From positions 1 through 25,135 of IMG/VR virus record IMGVR_UViG_3300044844_000817: a stretch of 25,135 bases of DNA; one strand, written 5' to 3'. Below are positions 7,259 through 16,311 of the stretch, piece after piece; the first letter of the stretch is position 1; each line of letters begins with the position of its first letter. The notes under the pieces are model-generated. The model did no database searches and was not told the origin of the DNA. It worked only from the letters and a program-made list of their open reading frames with translations. Both the position numbers and the translations under genes were made by a program. This DNA is from a virus.

Positions 7259-9145
7259 ATGGCAAACAAAGACAACTTAATTAAATTGGTCGCACAAAAG
7301 CTTGGACCAGATAAGCTTAACCAAATGGTCGAACAGGCAGCGCAAGCGCTTAGCCAAGACCCTGACGTTACGCCAGACGTCATTGATAAGATCATTGAGA
7401 TGTTTGAGTTTGTTGCTGAGAACCCTGACGAGTATCAGTCAGTGGTGCAGCAAGCCATTCAAACAGGTGCGTTAGACGAAGGCGACTTGCCCCCAGAGTT
7501 TGACCCAGTAATTATTGCCGTAATATTGCTTGCCTTCTATGGTTTGCGTGATCGCGTTGGCGGTGAAATGCAAATGGCCCAAGGTGGCCTAGCTAGCATG
7601 GCTAACCGCGTGCAGTCTGCCGGCAGAAACGGCGACACGATGCTCGCGCATATCACACCACAAGAGGCCGCACTTTTAGAGCGCCGTGGTGGCTTGGGCT
7701 CAATCAACCCAGCGACTGGCTTGCCTGAGTATGGGTTCTTTAAAAAGCTAAAGAAAATAGTTAAGGCCGTAGCGCCAATTGCTGTTTCATTTATTCCAGG
7801 TATTGGTCCACTAGCTGCTGCAGCGTTGTCTGCCGGTACCACTGCGGTATTGGGTGGTAACCTTAAGGAAAGCTTGTTGTCTGGGCTTGGCGGCGCTTTA
7901 GGTACAGTAAAGGGCATGAATTTTGCTGGTAACCTTGGTCAAAGTTTAAATCAAGCCGTACCAGGCTTAAGCACATTAGGCCTAAGCAACCAAGTACTTG
8001 GCTCTGGCATACTAGGTGGTGCGGCAAGTGCTATTGCAGGTAAGAACCCATTAATTGGCGCGCTGACTGCTGGTCTAACTAGCTACGCCGCGCCTAAGAT
8101 TGCAGAATCATTAAATGCTAACATAGCAGGTTCGCAAGGTGTTACAGCTGACATGGTACGTGGCGCAAACATCGCTGCGCAAACTGGTGGCAATCCACTA
8201 GTTGGCGCTGGTGCTGCCGGTATTGGTAGTATCGCTGGCAACCTAATGAGCGATGGCTCTTTGTTAGGTACTCCACAAACTATAGCGGGCAATCCTATAC
8301 AAGGTGATGGAACAGGTGTTCGACTTGAACCTACTTCAGGTGATCCATTTACTTCTGCTAACCCGTATGATCTTTCAACATCTCAATACGGCGGAAGCCA
8401 AGGTGTCACACTCCCTACGCCAACAAACGGCATGACCGGTGGCATTGGGTATGATTTGCCAACAACAGTGCCAATGGGTACGCAAGGTGTACAAGGTTCT
8501 GCACTTGCATCAACACCTGCTGCAACAAGCGGTGCATTATCTCAAGTGGCACAAACAGCTGCTGCGCCATCAACCGGCTTCGGCTTCGGTGACATTGCTA
8601 AAGTAGGCTTAATCGGCAGCTTGATCGCTGGTAAGACACCGCAACAAGCGCAACAAAATATTCAAGATTCTGCGTTAACTGCTCAACAAAAAGAGGGCAT
8701 GCTGCGCTCACTAACTAACTACCAATTCAGTCCAAACATGACTACCTTCCCAACCGAAGGTACGGCCGAGTATGATAAATTGATGTCTGATCTGTCGAAA
8801 GGCATTGAGCAAACTTACTCTAACCCAACCTTTACAGAAGTAAAAGCTAAAGGTGGCCGCACTAAACGTCAACCACAAGGCGCATTAAGCCAAATGTCAT
8901 ACGCCGTAGAGGGTCCAGGCACTGGTCGCTCAGACAGCATAGACGCTAGATTATCTGACGGCGAGTATGTCATTGATGCCGAAACTGTGGCATTATTAGG
9001 TAATGGTTCAACACGAGCAGGTGCCGCGATGCTCGATCAAATGAGACAAGGTATTAGACAACAAAAGGGTAAGGCTTTAGCTAAGGGCAAGTTTAGTCCT
9101 GACGCCAAATCGCCCTTGGCATACATGAAAGGCGGATTACGATAA
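7259..9145 (+). CDS. Probable internal virion/ejection protein, glycine-zipper rich
   Basis: The 628-aa protein starts after a clear AGGGG ribosome binding site. Order of parts: an acidic helical N-terminus (1-90); a short hydrophobic helix (about 82-92, VIIAVILLAFYGL); a segment with M-A-Q-G-G-L; long small-residue hydrophobic stretches with glycine zippers (about 170-330, e.g. PGIGPLAAAALSAG and AGAAGIGSIAGNLMS), able to insert in membranes; a Pro/Thr/Gly low-complexity region (about 345-470); and a C-terminal domain starting near 545 with GPGTGRSDSIDARLSDGEYV. I have seen that C-terminal sequence pattern in many environmental phage virion proteins. The composition suits a protein stored in the capsid and ejected to form a trans-envelope channel, like the T7 gp14-16 group by role, not by homology. 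It ends TAATG into the next gene. Confidence 0.6.
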   Translation: MANKDNLIKLVAQKLGPDKLNQMVEQAAQALSQDPDVTPDVIDKIIEMFEFVAENPDEYQSVVQQAIQTGALDEGDLPPEFDPVIIAVILLAFYGLRDRVGGEMQMAQGGLASMANRVQSAGRNGDTMLAHITPQEAALLERRGGLGSINPATGLPEYGFFKKLKKIVKAVAPIAVSFIPGIGPLAAAALSAGTTAVLGGNLKESLLSGLGGALGTVKGMNFAGNLGQSLNQAVPGLSTLGLSNQVLGSGILGGAASAIAGKNPLIGALTAGLTSYAAPKIAESLNANIAGSQGVTADMVRGANIAAQTGGNPLVGAGAAGIGSIAGNLMSDGSLLGTPQTIAGNPIQGDGTGVRLEPTSGDPFTSANPYDLSTSQYGGSQGVTLPTPTNGMTGGIGYDLPTTVPMGTQGVQGSALASTPAATSGALSQVAQTAAAPSTGFGFGDIAKVGLIGSLIAGKTPQQAQQNIQDSALTAQQKEGMLRSLTNYQFSPNMTTFPTEGTAEYDKLMSDLSKGIEQTYSNPTFTEVKAKGGRTKRQPQGALSQMSYAVEGPGTGRSDSIDARLSDGEYVIDAETVALLGNGSTRAGAAMLDQMRQGIRQQKGKALAKGKFSPDAKSPLAYMKGGLR

Positions 9146-12100
9146 TGGCATCTTTATTTGCAGGCACCCCACAACAGGCACCTAGCTACGCGGCAACCAC
9201 GTCCGATGTGCCAAAGTGGTTACAAGACTACACCGTTGACTTGTTCTCACAACAACGTGCTGTATCAGGTACACCTTTCCAACCTTACACGTTGCCTAGG
9301 ATTGCACAACAAACAGCGCCTACCACTGCCGCGTATGACTTAATACAAAAGAACATTGGTGCATATCAGCCAACCGTTCAAAATGCAATCACTGGTACAC
9401 AAGGCTTAGCTGGTCAATCCGCCGTAAGCAACATCGGCACCTACATGAACCCGTACACTCAAAACGTGACGGATCAAATCGCTAAGCTCGGCGCTCGTAA
9501 CCTATCTGAAAACTTATTGCCGGCTGTTAGCGATCAGTTTATTAAGGCTGGTCAGTTTGGCTCATCAGGTATGGGTACATTCGGTGGCCGCGCATTGCGT
9601 GACACGCAAGAATCAATATTAGCTAACCAGGCTGCAGCGTTGCAATCAGGTTATACACAAGCGTTGGGCGCAAGCCAAGCGGATTTAACACGTCAACAGG
9701 GTGCACTAGCACTAACCGCTGACTTAGCTAAAGCACAACAAGGCTTGTCTACAGCTGACGCTGCTGCATTAGAATCTATAGGCACTGCACAACAAGCGCA
9801 ACAACAAAAAGGTTTAGACGTAGCGTACCAAGACTTTTTAGCGCAACGCAACTTCCCACAAGAGCAAATCAACGCGATGAGTACAACATTGCGTGGCTTA
9901 CCTGCAAGTGCAACACCGACTACAGGTACAACGTCAGGCTATCAAACACAGTTCACACCAAGCACGTTAGGTCAAATTGCCGGCGCGTACAGCTTGTTCC
10001 AAGGTATCAACAGCGCAGCAAACCCATTAGTTGGCAAAGCTAAAGGTGGCGTGGTTAATGGCTACGCTGACGGCGGCGCAGTATCAGGCGGTAATGATTT
10101 GCATGCTTCTGTAATGGCTGACTACGGTCAATACTTTAAACGCGGTGGTGAGGTTGAAGGTTACGCTAGAGGTGGGACAGCCAGTCCACAAGTTGGAATG
10201 TCTAGCATAGGTAACAAATCTATTCCAGAGTTACAACAATATATTGCTGATTTAAAAAATAATAATATTATGCCAGGAGCTATTAATCGAGGTAGCCAAC
10301 CTAGTATGGGTGGTATATTTGGCAAACTAATGAGCGCCGGTATGCTTAAGATGGCTCAACAAGAGCTAGACAACAGACAAGCCTCTGGTGCACCAATGTC
10401 TACCGCTGATCATTACACACAGATGACGTCTGCACCCAACGTAACCTTAGCTGCGCCAGTTAGTATGCCGGCCAACATCGACGAGCTTAACGCTAAGTAC
10501 TATCAAGGTGGCGACCCATACGGTAAGTATTTAGGTCAAGGTTATTCACACGGTGGCATGGTGCCAGGCTACGCTGAAGAGGGTTACGTTGATGCAGAAG
10601 ATCCTGCACCAATGGTTGATGGTGGCCAAGCGTTTGCTGATCAGTACGCACAAGGTCAGTTGGAGTACCCAACACAACAAGACGCACCGGTGCGAGTAGC
10701 GCCAACGATGTCTTACATGCAAGACCCTGAGGTAATGCAGGCTAACGCTGAGCGTAAGGCGTTGCTAAAACAATTACAAACATCTTTGTCTAACGCCCCG
10801 GCTGGTCGAGACACTGGTCCTACTGAGTCTGAGATGTGGTTCAATCGTGCCGCAGCGTTCTTAGACCCAGGCAAGACTGGCTCATTCGGTGAGGGTCTAC
10901 AACACCTATCTGCTGTAGAGGCCGCGCATAAGGCTGAGCAACGCAAGGCTAAGATTGCCAACCAAGCTGCAGACTTACAACGTCTACAGGCCCGCTCAGA
11001 GTTAGCTCAAAAACAATACGAGATGACAATGGACGAAGGTAAACGTCGCATGATTGAGCAATACCTAACACCAACACCTCGTTCAACTGATGGTGGCAAA
11101 GTTGGCGGCTACGACACTGGTGTGCCTGATAACATGAAGGCCTTGTTGTTATCTCAAGAGCCAGCTGATGCGGTTAAAACATTGGTCGAGATGGCTAAAG
11201 AAAATAACAAGCCTTCTGATTTAATCAGAGGCGTTAAGTTCTTAGTCGGTAACGGTTCAATAACCCCTGTGCAAGGTGACGCAATTATTCAAGAGCAATT
11301 ACAAGGTAAGTTTGAAATGGTTGACGTGGCTATCCCTGAGTTGGGTGGTACTTTTAAACTTAGTGGCACTGAGGCTCGTAAGTACTATGATTCAGGTGTG
11401 TTGCCTAAACGTTTTGCGCCAACGGCTGCACCTGCTGAAGCAACTACACAAACTACTGCGCCAGGTGGCGCTCCCGCACCTGCTGGGGCACCTGCTCAAG
11501 CTGCGCCTAAACAATTACCACTATCACAAGAGCAAATGAAAGCTAAAGAGACTGGCTTAGTTGAACAGTCTAAAGCCGACATTGCAGCGAGTGGTGACTT
11601 GTTAGCTCAAAAATCGTTTGCTAAGCAACAAAAAGATGCGGCAAACCTTGTGCTTGGTTACGCTACAAAGAGCCCTAAATCGTTTGGTATCCTTGCCGAT
11701 CCTACGTTCTCAAATGCACTGGCTAGCCTAGTTGATACTGGCGTTAATACGCCGTGGGGTAGCGTTGGTTTGGCCGTTGAAGAGCCTATCGCTAAGCTTA
11801 AACTAACTGGCCCTGAGGCCTCTGTTCGTCAATTAGCCGCTGCACCTATAGCGTTGATTGAGGTTGGTTACCGTAAGATGTTCTTAAAAGGCGAAGGCGC
11901 CGTGTCTAACATGGAGGGTGCGTTAACCAAGTACATTGGTCCACAACTTTCTGATAATGCTAAGACCGTGCAACTTAAAGCTGGCATGATTACCATTGGT
12001 GCTGAGAAGCAAGAAAAAATAATTGATGCCTTTGAAAAATACAAAGAGCAGCACCCAGAGGCAGGTCCTCGTTCATTCTATCAAACACCTGAGTATAAAC

Positions 12101-12243
12101 GTATCAACGATAGCTATGAAACTAAATACCGTGCGTTTGCTGAGAAGAACGGCATACCAGTTGCTGCTAGCACGTCTGGCGGGAGCTTAGCAGATCGCAT
12201 AAGGCAAGAGCGAGTTAATCGTCAAAACAAAGAAGGAAAATAA
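9145..12243 (+). CDS. Large internal virion/ejection-type protein with GYAxGG repeats
   Basis: The 1032-aa product begins with an Ala/Gln-rich helical domain (about 1-275; the early part is conserved-looking, e.g. FGSSGMGTFGGRALRDT). Next come three copies of a Gly-Tyr-Ala peptide: KGGVVNGYADGG (near 306), RGGEVEGYARGG (near 339) and HGGMVPGYAEEG (near 475). Between the last two sits a short A+T-richer insert (about residues 343-405, starting SPQVGMSSIGNKS). Downstream are a coiled-coil region (about 530-640, rich in Lys, Glu, Ala), a Pro/Ala linker (about 755-792) and an alpha-helical C-terminal domain (about 800-1032). No enzymatic motif was found. Size, low-complexity linkers and position between two other giant proteins suggest a DNA-ejection protein packed in the capsid. 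It ends two bases before the next ATG. Confidence 0.6.
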   Translation: MASLFAGTPQQAPSYAATTSDVPKWLQDYTVDLFSQQRAVSGTPFQPYTLPRIAQQTAPTTAAYDLIQKNIGAYQPTVQNAITGTQGLAGQSAVSNIGTYMNPYTQNVTDQIAKLGARNLSENLLPAVSDQFIKAGQFGSSGMGTFGGRALRDTQESILANQAAALQSGYTQALGASQADLTRQQGALALTADLAKAQQGLSTADAAALESIGTAQQAQQQKGLDVAYQDFLAQRNFPQEQINAMSTTLRGLPASATPTTGTTSGYQTQFTPSTLGQIAGAYSLFQGINSAANPLVGKAKGGVVNGYADGGAVSGGNDLHASVMADYGQYFKRGGEVEGYARGGTASPQVGMSSIGNKSIPELQQYIADLKNNNIMPGAINRGSQPSMGGIFGKLMSAGMLKMAQQELDNRQASGAPMSTADHYTQMTSAPNVTLAAPVSMPANIDELNAKYYQGGDPYGKYLGQGYSHGGMVPGYAEEGYVDAEDPAPMVDGGQAFADQYAQGQLEYPTQQDAPVRVAPTMSYMQDPEVMQANAERKALLKQLQTSLSNAPAGRDTGPTESEMWFNRAAAFLDPGKTGSFGEGLQHLSAVEAAHKAEQRKAKIANQAADLQRLQARSELAQKQYEMTMDEGKRRMIEQYLTPTPRSTDGGKVGGYDTGVPDNMKALLLSQEPADAVKTLVEMAKENNKPSDLIRGVKFLVGNGSITPVQGDAIIQEQLQGKFEMVDVAIPELGGTFKLSGTEARKYYDSGVLPKRFAPTAAPAEATTQTTAPGGAPAPAGAPAQAAPKQLPLSQEQMKAKETGLVEQSKADIAASGDLLAQKSFAKQQKDAANLVLGYATKSPKSFGILADPTFSNALASLVDTGVNTPWGSVGLAVEEPIAKLKLTGPEASVRQLAAAPIALIEVGYRKMFLKGEGAVSNMEGALTKYIGPQLSDNAKTVQLKAGMITIGAEKQEKIIDAFEKYKEQHPEAGPRSFYQTPEYKRINDSYETKYRAFAEKNGIPVAASTSGGSLADRIRQERVNRQNKEGK
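10060..10584 (+). repeat. Three GYAxGG peptide repeats in the 1032-aa protein
   Basis: Copies lie at 10060-10077, 10159-10176 and 10567-10584. At the DNA level they share GG(C/T)TACGCT followed by two variable codons or a Gly-rich tail, and each is preceded by a G-G-x-V codon run. The stretch after the second copy (about 10180-10350) is visibly richer in A+T than its flanks. Confidence 0.75.
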
Positions 12244-12245
12244 TC

Positions 12246-15200
12246 ATGGCTGATATAGAGATGACGCTTAAACCAGTACCCGTCACGCCTGATAGTGCGC
12301 CATTGATTGATTATGACAAGTTAACCGACGATCAAAAGCTTATAGCAAATAAAATCTTTGACGAGGCAGAAAGACAGGGGGTCGACCCTGATCTTATGTT
12401 GTCGCTTGCTCACATTGAAAACCGTTTCAAAACTGGCCCATCACCCAAGGGTGCGCTTGGCCCAATGCAGCTCATGCCTGGTACGGCTAAAGATTTAGGT
12501 GTTGACCCTAATAACATCGATCAAAATATCACCGGTGGTGTTACTTACTTTAAGATAATGCTCGACAAGTACAAGGATCCGTACATTGCAGGTATTGCCT
12601 ACAATGCTGGCCCAAGTGTTGCCGATAAGTTCTTAGAGACAGACGACCTTAGCGGTCTTGATATAGAAACACTTGACTATATTGATCAACTAGACAGACT
12701 GTATAAACCAAAAGGCGCTGATGTTGATGTGGACAACGTGCCGGTTATTCAGCCATTGCCGGAAGAGAAGGCTGGCTTTGAACGCGACGCTATGGCTGAG
12801 GCCGCTGGCGCAGGTGCTGGTGCAACAGCAGGTTTAGCTAGCGGTGCTTACACTGAGACTAAGCTTAAACAAGCCGAGGCTGCAGAAAAAGTAGCACAAC
12901 GTCAAGCGGCCGCTGCGGAAAAACGCGTCGTGGCTGGTGAGACTCGCGTATCAGCAAGAGAGGGCGAGCACACTGGTCGTCTTAAAATACAATCCGCCGC
13001 CGCAGAGAACTCAGTAAAAGAGGCAGCTCGTTTACGTCAGGCGCAATTGGCCGCAGAGGAACGTTTGGCTAAGGCTACAGAAAACGCTCGTCGCTACGGT
13101 GTGTTAGAAGAGACAGTTAAAACTACCCCTGGTGGCGTTACGCAGCAAGGTGGTATTGGTTCTGGCGCGATGCGTCACTCTAACGTTATGGGTGAGATTA
13201 CCGAGGCCAACGTTGTGCGTAAAGGCACCGAGAGTGCAGGTCCTGGGTACTCACAAAAATCACGACTAATTGTTCCTGACAAATACTCTGGCGCGTCTGT
13301 TTATAATTCAGAGCAACTTGCTGCACAAAAAGAGTTGGCCGCCGCTGAGGCAGAGCATCAACGTTTAATCAAGGCTGCAGAGAAGGCAGAAGGCGCTGCT
13401 CAAAAAGAGGCGGATCGCTTACGCAACCTAACAGAGAAAGGCCCAACCGGCAAGACCATAGCGCAAGCTAATTTAGATATCGCTAAAGATGAATACGCTA
13501 AGGCTGCGGCTAATAAAGCCCCTGGTGTTGGTACAACCGTCGCTCGTTACTTGAGCAGAATACCTGGTATGTCTATGTTGCCAGGTGCTGGTGCAGGCTT
13601 GGATATTGTTGAGGCCCGTGAGCGCTTTAAGCAAGGCGACTACCCTGGTGCAGCAATCAGTGGCGTTGGTGCTGTTGGCGGTGCGTTGTCTATGATCCCA
13701 CCGATTGGTCCAGTTGGCGCAGGTCTTAAAGTTATCGGTGGCTTAACGTCACTCGCTGCCCCTGCCTTAAACTACTACCGTGACAGTAGAGAACCAGAAC
13801 AAACACCTGGCTACGCTGCTGGCGGTAAAGTAGCTGCTATTCTTGCAGAGAAAGCAAAAAAAGCAAGCACAAACATAGATGAAATTTTAAAATCTAAAAA
13901 AGCGCCAATGACTACTCCGCGTGGAACAGGGTTACCATTAATGCCTCGTTCAACAGGGATGTATACTCAAGGTATTGAACAAAAAAATCTTGCTCGTATG
14001 CCAATGGTAGACGCCGCAAGGGCCAGTGGAAAACAACCAAAATATACAGGTCGGATGCAAGATTTACTTGATAGCCCAACCGCTCGTAAACAAGCCAACA
14101 ACTTAATTGAAAAAGGCTTAGATTTGGGAATGACTGAGTGGTATGGTACAGAACCATTACGACAAGTAGCGCTAGATATTGGTTTAACTCAACAAAAATA
14201 CGACGAGTTCCTTGCTCAATTAGCATCTGCGTCTCAACGCAATCCTGTTGATCAACAAAATAAAATGGGCAGTTATCTTTGGCATTTAAGTCAAACAGGA
14301 AGATTGCCAGAAGATGCATACTTACTAACCAACAAAATTAAACGTGGTAAAGAAGTAGCCCCAGTTGGAACGGCTATTGAATTACCTCCTGGGTATGGTT
14401 CATTGGCGCAAGGTGATATTTTTACTCGCGGTAAACAAATTGCTGCTGGTGATATTGAAGGTGCATTGCCTGAAGAAAGAAAACTAGGTACTTTTTATAG
14501 AAACCTTCAAGGTAATCTTGTTCCAGTAACAGTAGATGTTAATGCTGTACGTGGCCCAATAATTGAACGCGGTGACCCACGGTGGTTAACGTCTAAATTA
14601 GTGGAAAAAGATGAAGAAGGAAATATACTTGCTACTCACTTTCCACGTAAAGATTTTGAATCTGGAAAATTATCATTAAAACAAGCAAGGGCTCGCCCTG
14701 GTTTTTGGGAAGCTGCGCCATCTGGATCTGAATACGCAGGATTTGAAGATTTTTGGCAACGTGCAGCTAAAAGATACGGCGTTGCCCCAGCAGAAGCACA
14801 GGCTTTAGGCTGGTATGGATCGGCAGATGTGACTGCTTTAAAAACTAAACCAGAACTTTATATTGATAACCTTGAACGTTTAATTCGTCGCACGGCTGAG
14901 CAAACAGGGCAAAACCCAACGACAGTTATGCAAGATGTATTAAAAGGTGACACGTACTTAAAGAAAAAAGGCGGTTTAATAAAAGGTTACGCTGAAGCTG
15001 GCAAGGTTGATATTGACGAGGTTGCTAAATACTACGGCAATAGACTAGACGCCAGCAATAGCGACATGCGCCCACCTGTTATTTCAGACAAGGGTAACGT
15101 TGTCCGCAATATGGTTGCACAAAGAAACGCCCTTGCAGACAAGTATTTTGGTGGTGCTGGCCGACCTATCTCTAAGGGATTAAGTGCAGCTCGTCAATTT

Positions 15201-16121
15201 TTAAATGATGAGGTTCATACTTACACTAGCCCAGGTAACCGTTTCGGTGATTGGACTATTGGCCAAATGCCAGAGGCAATATACGACTACACGACCGCAG
15301 GCATGCCTGGGCCAGTATTAGGCAACGAGTGGGCACCTAATCCTGCAACCGGAGGGATGCTACACACAGATCCGTATGGCGATATTCGTGGGTTGGATTT
15401 ATTAAACTTGGTTGGCGCTGAGGTTCCGTTTGTGGCTGCCGGCAAGGCTGCCTATAAAGTAGCTAAACCATTAGCCCGTGCGGCCGCTGAAAATACAATC
15501 GGTGGTATTAATCGTGCAAACAGAGCATTGCGTACACCAGAGCCAATATTGATGAATGTTGAAACTGGTACAGCAAACAGATCAGACGATGCCGCATCGA
15601 CATTGCGTAGATTTAAAGAAGCCAGTGGGTCATCAAAAGATTACCCGGTTGGCCAAGGTGTTTGGACCGGTGAAGAAGGCGCTGCGCAATTTCATCCTAA
15701 CGTAATGGTGAACATGCAAGACTTTTCACCAGAGCAGATCGATCATATACGCCGCATGTTAGATCAGTATGGTATCGGCGCTGGTCGGTTTAGACCAGAC
15801 CTTATTCAGCAACCTAGCCGTGCAAACGCCGTGCAAATATTAGACGCAGATCCGGAATGGATAAAAAACATTGGTCAACATTACGCTGAAAATGATTTGC
15901 CGGCGGTTGTGTTTGCTCAGCCAAATAATAGGGCTATGGTTTTTAATATGAATAGCGACATGCCAAAAGATTTGTCAGTACTATTAGACGCGCCGCAACT
16001 TGCAGGTAAAAAAGTACGTTACGGTGAGGCTAACATCCCGACAGATCGAAACTACATAGACAGCGTCGAATCAGCGAGAGTCACTGGCACCAAAAAGGCG
16101 CCTAAGAAAAAAGCAAAATGA
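12246..16121 (+). CDS. 1291-aa ejection-type protein with N-terminal lytic transglycosylase domain
   Basis: Residues about 30-130 form an SLT-type lytic transglycosylase: catalytic Glu58 in AHIENRF, then GALGPMQLMPGTA (69-81) and AYNAG (118-122). It would open peptidoglycan locally during DNA entry. Next come an Ala/Gly-rich segment (about 184-203), a long Ala/Glu/Arg/Lys coiled coil (about 205-430), a Gly/hydrophobic zipper region (about 440-515), a GYAAGG peptide at 522, a distinct module (about 540-905) encoded by A+T-richer DNA, a second motif at 914 (KGGLIKGYAEAGKV), and a C-terminal part (about 925-1291) ending in a Lys-rich tail (KKAPKKKAK). The middle and C-terminal modules are not recognised. 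The plan, lytic domain plus huge helical body, parallels T7 gp16-type internal core proteins in role. The 3' end overlaps a minus-strand small gene by 51 bases. Confidence 0.78.
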   Translation: MADIEMTLKPVPVTPDSAPLIDYDKLTDDQKLIANKIFDEAERQGVDPDLMLSLAHIENRFKTGPSPKGALGPMQLMPGTAKDLGVDPNNIDQNITGGVTYFKIMLDKYKDPYIAGIAYNAGPSVADKFLETDDLSGLDIETLDYIDQLDRLYKPKGADVDVDNVPVIQPLPEEKAGFERDAMAEAAGAGAGATAGLASGAYTETKLKQAEAAEKVAQRQAAAAEKRVVAGETRVSAREGEHTGRLKIQSAAAENSVKEAARLRQAQLAAEERLAKATENARRYGVLEETVKTTPGGVTQQGGIGSGAMRHSNVMGEITEANVVRKGTESAGPGYSQKSRLIVPDKYSGASVYNSEQLAAQKELAAAEAEHQRLIKAAEKAEGAAQKEADRLRNLTEKGPTGKTIAQANLDIAKDEYAKAAANKAPGVGTTVARYLSRIPGMSMLPGAGAGLDIVEARERFKQGDYPGAAISGVGAVGGALSMIPPIGPVGAGLKVIGGLTSLAAPALNYYRDSREPEQTPGYAAGGKVAAILAEKAKKASTNIDEILKSKKAPMTTPRGTGLPLMPRSTGMYTQGIEQKNLARMPMVDAARASGKQPKYTGRMQDLLDSPTARKQANNLIEKGLDLGMTEWYGTEPLRQVALDIGLTQQKYDEFLAQLASASQRNPVDQQNKMGSYLWHLSQTGRLPEDAYLLTNKIKRGKEVAPVGTAIELPPGYGSLAQGDIFTRGKQIAAGDIEGALPEERKLGTFYRNLQGNLVPVTVDVNAVRGPIIERGDPRWLTSKLVEKDEEGNILATHFPRKDFESGKLSLKQARARPGFWEAAPSGSEYAGFEDFWQRAAKRYGVAPAEAQALGWYGSADVTALKTKPELYIDNLERLIRRTAEQTGQNPTTVMQDVLKGDTYLKKKGGLIKGYAEAGKVDIDEVAKYYGNRLDASNSDMRPPVISDKGNVVRNMVAQRNALADKYFGGAGRPISKGLSAARQFLNDEVHTYTSPGNRFGDWTIGQMPEAIYDYTTAGMPGPVLGNEWAPNPATGGMLHTDPYGDIRGLDLLNLVGAEVPFVAAGKAAYKVAKPLARAAAENTIGGINRANRALRTPEPILMNVETGTANRSDDAASTLRRFKEASGSSKDYPVGQGVWTGEEGAAQFHPNVMVNMQDFSPEQIDHIRRMLDQYGIGAGRFRPDLIQQPSRANAVQILDADPEWIKNIGQHYAENDLPAVVFAQPNNRAMVFNMNSDMPKDLSVLLDAPQLAGKKVRYGEANIPTDRNYIDSVESARVTGTKKAPKKKAK
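13809..15002 (+). repeat. Two GYAxGG repeats flanking an A+T-rich module in the 1291-aa protein
   Basis: Copies lie at 13809-13826 (GYAAGG) and 14985-15002 (GYAEAG). The DNA between about 13850 and 14965 uses AAA, CAA, GAA and TTA more than the Gly/Ala-coding flanks. Both copies share GG(C/T)TACGCTG with the repeats in the preceding gene. Confidence 0.72.
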
Positions 16122-16250
16122 TTCTATCCATTGTGAACTACGTGTCTCAGCATACGGCACGTAGTCCGCAGGGGGTTTTTGTCTACGTGTAATTTCTAAA
16201 TACTCTCGCCTGGTGTATGCTTTAGGCTTTATTTTTTGATTTATTGTCAT
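16071..16250 (-). CDS. 59-aa small protein, antisense to the end of the last virion gene
   Basis: Reading right to left, an ATG at 16250 is preceded by AAGGAG with a six-base gap, an ideal ribosome binding site, and opens a 59-codon frame. It starts MTINQKIKPKAYTRREYLE and ends FFLRRLFGASDSR. The product is very basic, with aromatic residues and no membrane segment. Its last 51 bases lie opposite the 3' end of the 1291-aa protein gene, and its middle contains the hairpin sequences at 16137-16189. It is the last gene of the left-pointing small-gene run. Function is unknown. The strong ribosome binding site is the main evidence; the frame itself is short. Confidence 0.6.
   Translation of the reverse strand: MTINQKIKPKAYTRREYLEITRRQKPPADYVPYAETRSSQWIESFCFFLRRLFGASDSR
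16137..16189. terminator. Convergent-junction hairpins, probable terminator of the virion operon
   Basis: ACTACGTG (16137-16144) pairs perfectly with CACGTAGT (16158-16165), 16 bases after the virion stop codon, followed by CCGCAGGGGG and TTTTT (16176-16180). The T-run is ten bases from the stem, so termination strength is uncertain. CACGTAG can instead pair with CTACGTG at 16183-16189, making two mutually exclusive hairpins. The same bases are coding on the minus strand. Confidence 0.5.
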
Positions 16251-16271
16251 ATCTTTCTCCTTTTTTAACTC

Positions 16272-16292
16272 AAATGGCCGTATTGGCCATTT
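16272..16292. other. Perfect hairpin between two small minus-strand genes
   Basis: AAATGGCC and GGCCATTT are separated by five bases (GTATT). On the minus strand it sits between the stop of the 63-aa gene and the ribosome binding site of the 59-aa gene. No U-run follows it in either direction beyond the stem itself, so RNA processing or stability is likelier than termination. Confidence 0.5.
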
Positions 16293-16311
16293 CTAGCTCG
16301 ATAGACGGGAT

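Noticed and set aside
13912-14319. 135-codon minus-strand frame inside the 1291-aa protein gene
   Set aside because: It sits in the A+T-rich module whose plus strand is clearly coding, and the product has no coherent features. Isolated and opposite to its block.
16272-16292. Perfect hairpin considered as an intrinsic terminator
   Set aside because: No T-run follows the stem on either strand beyond the stem's own three bases; listed as a structural element only.
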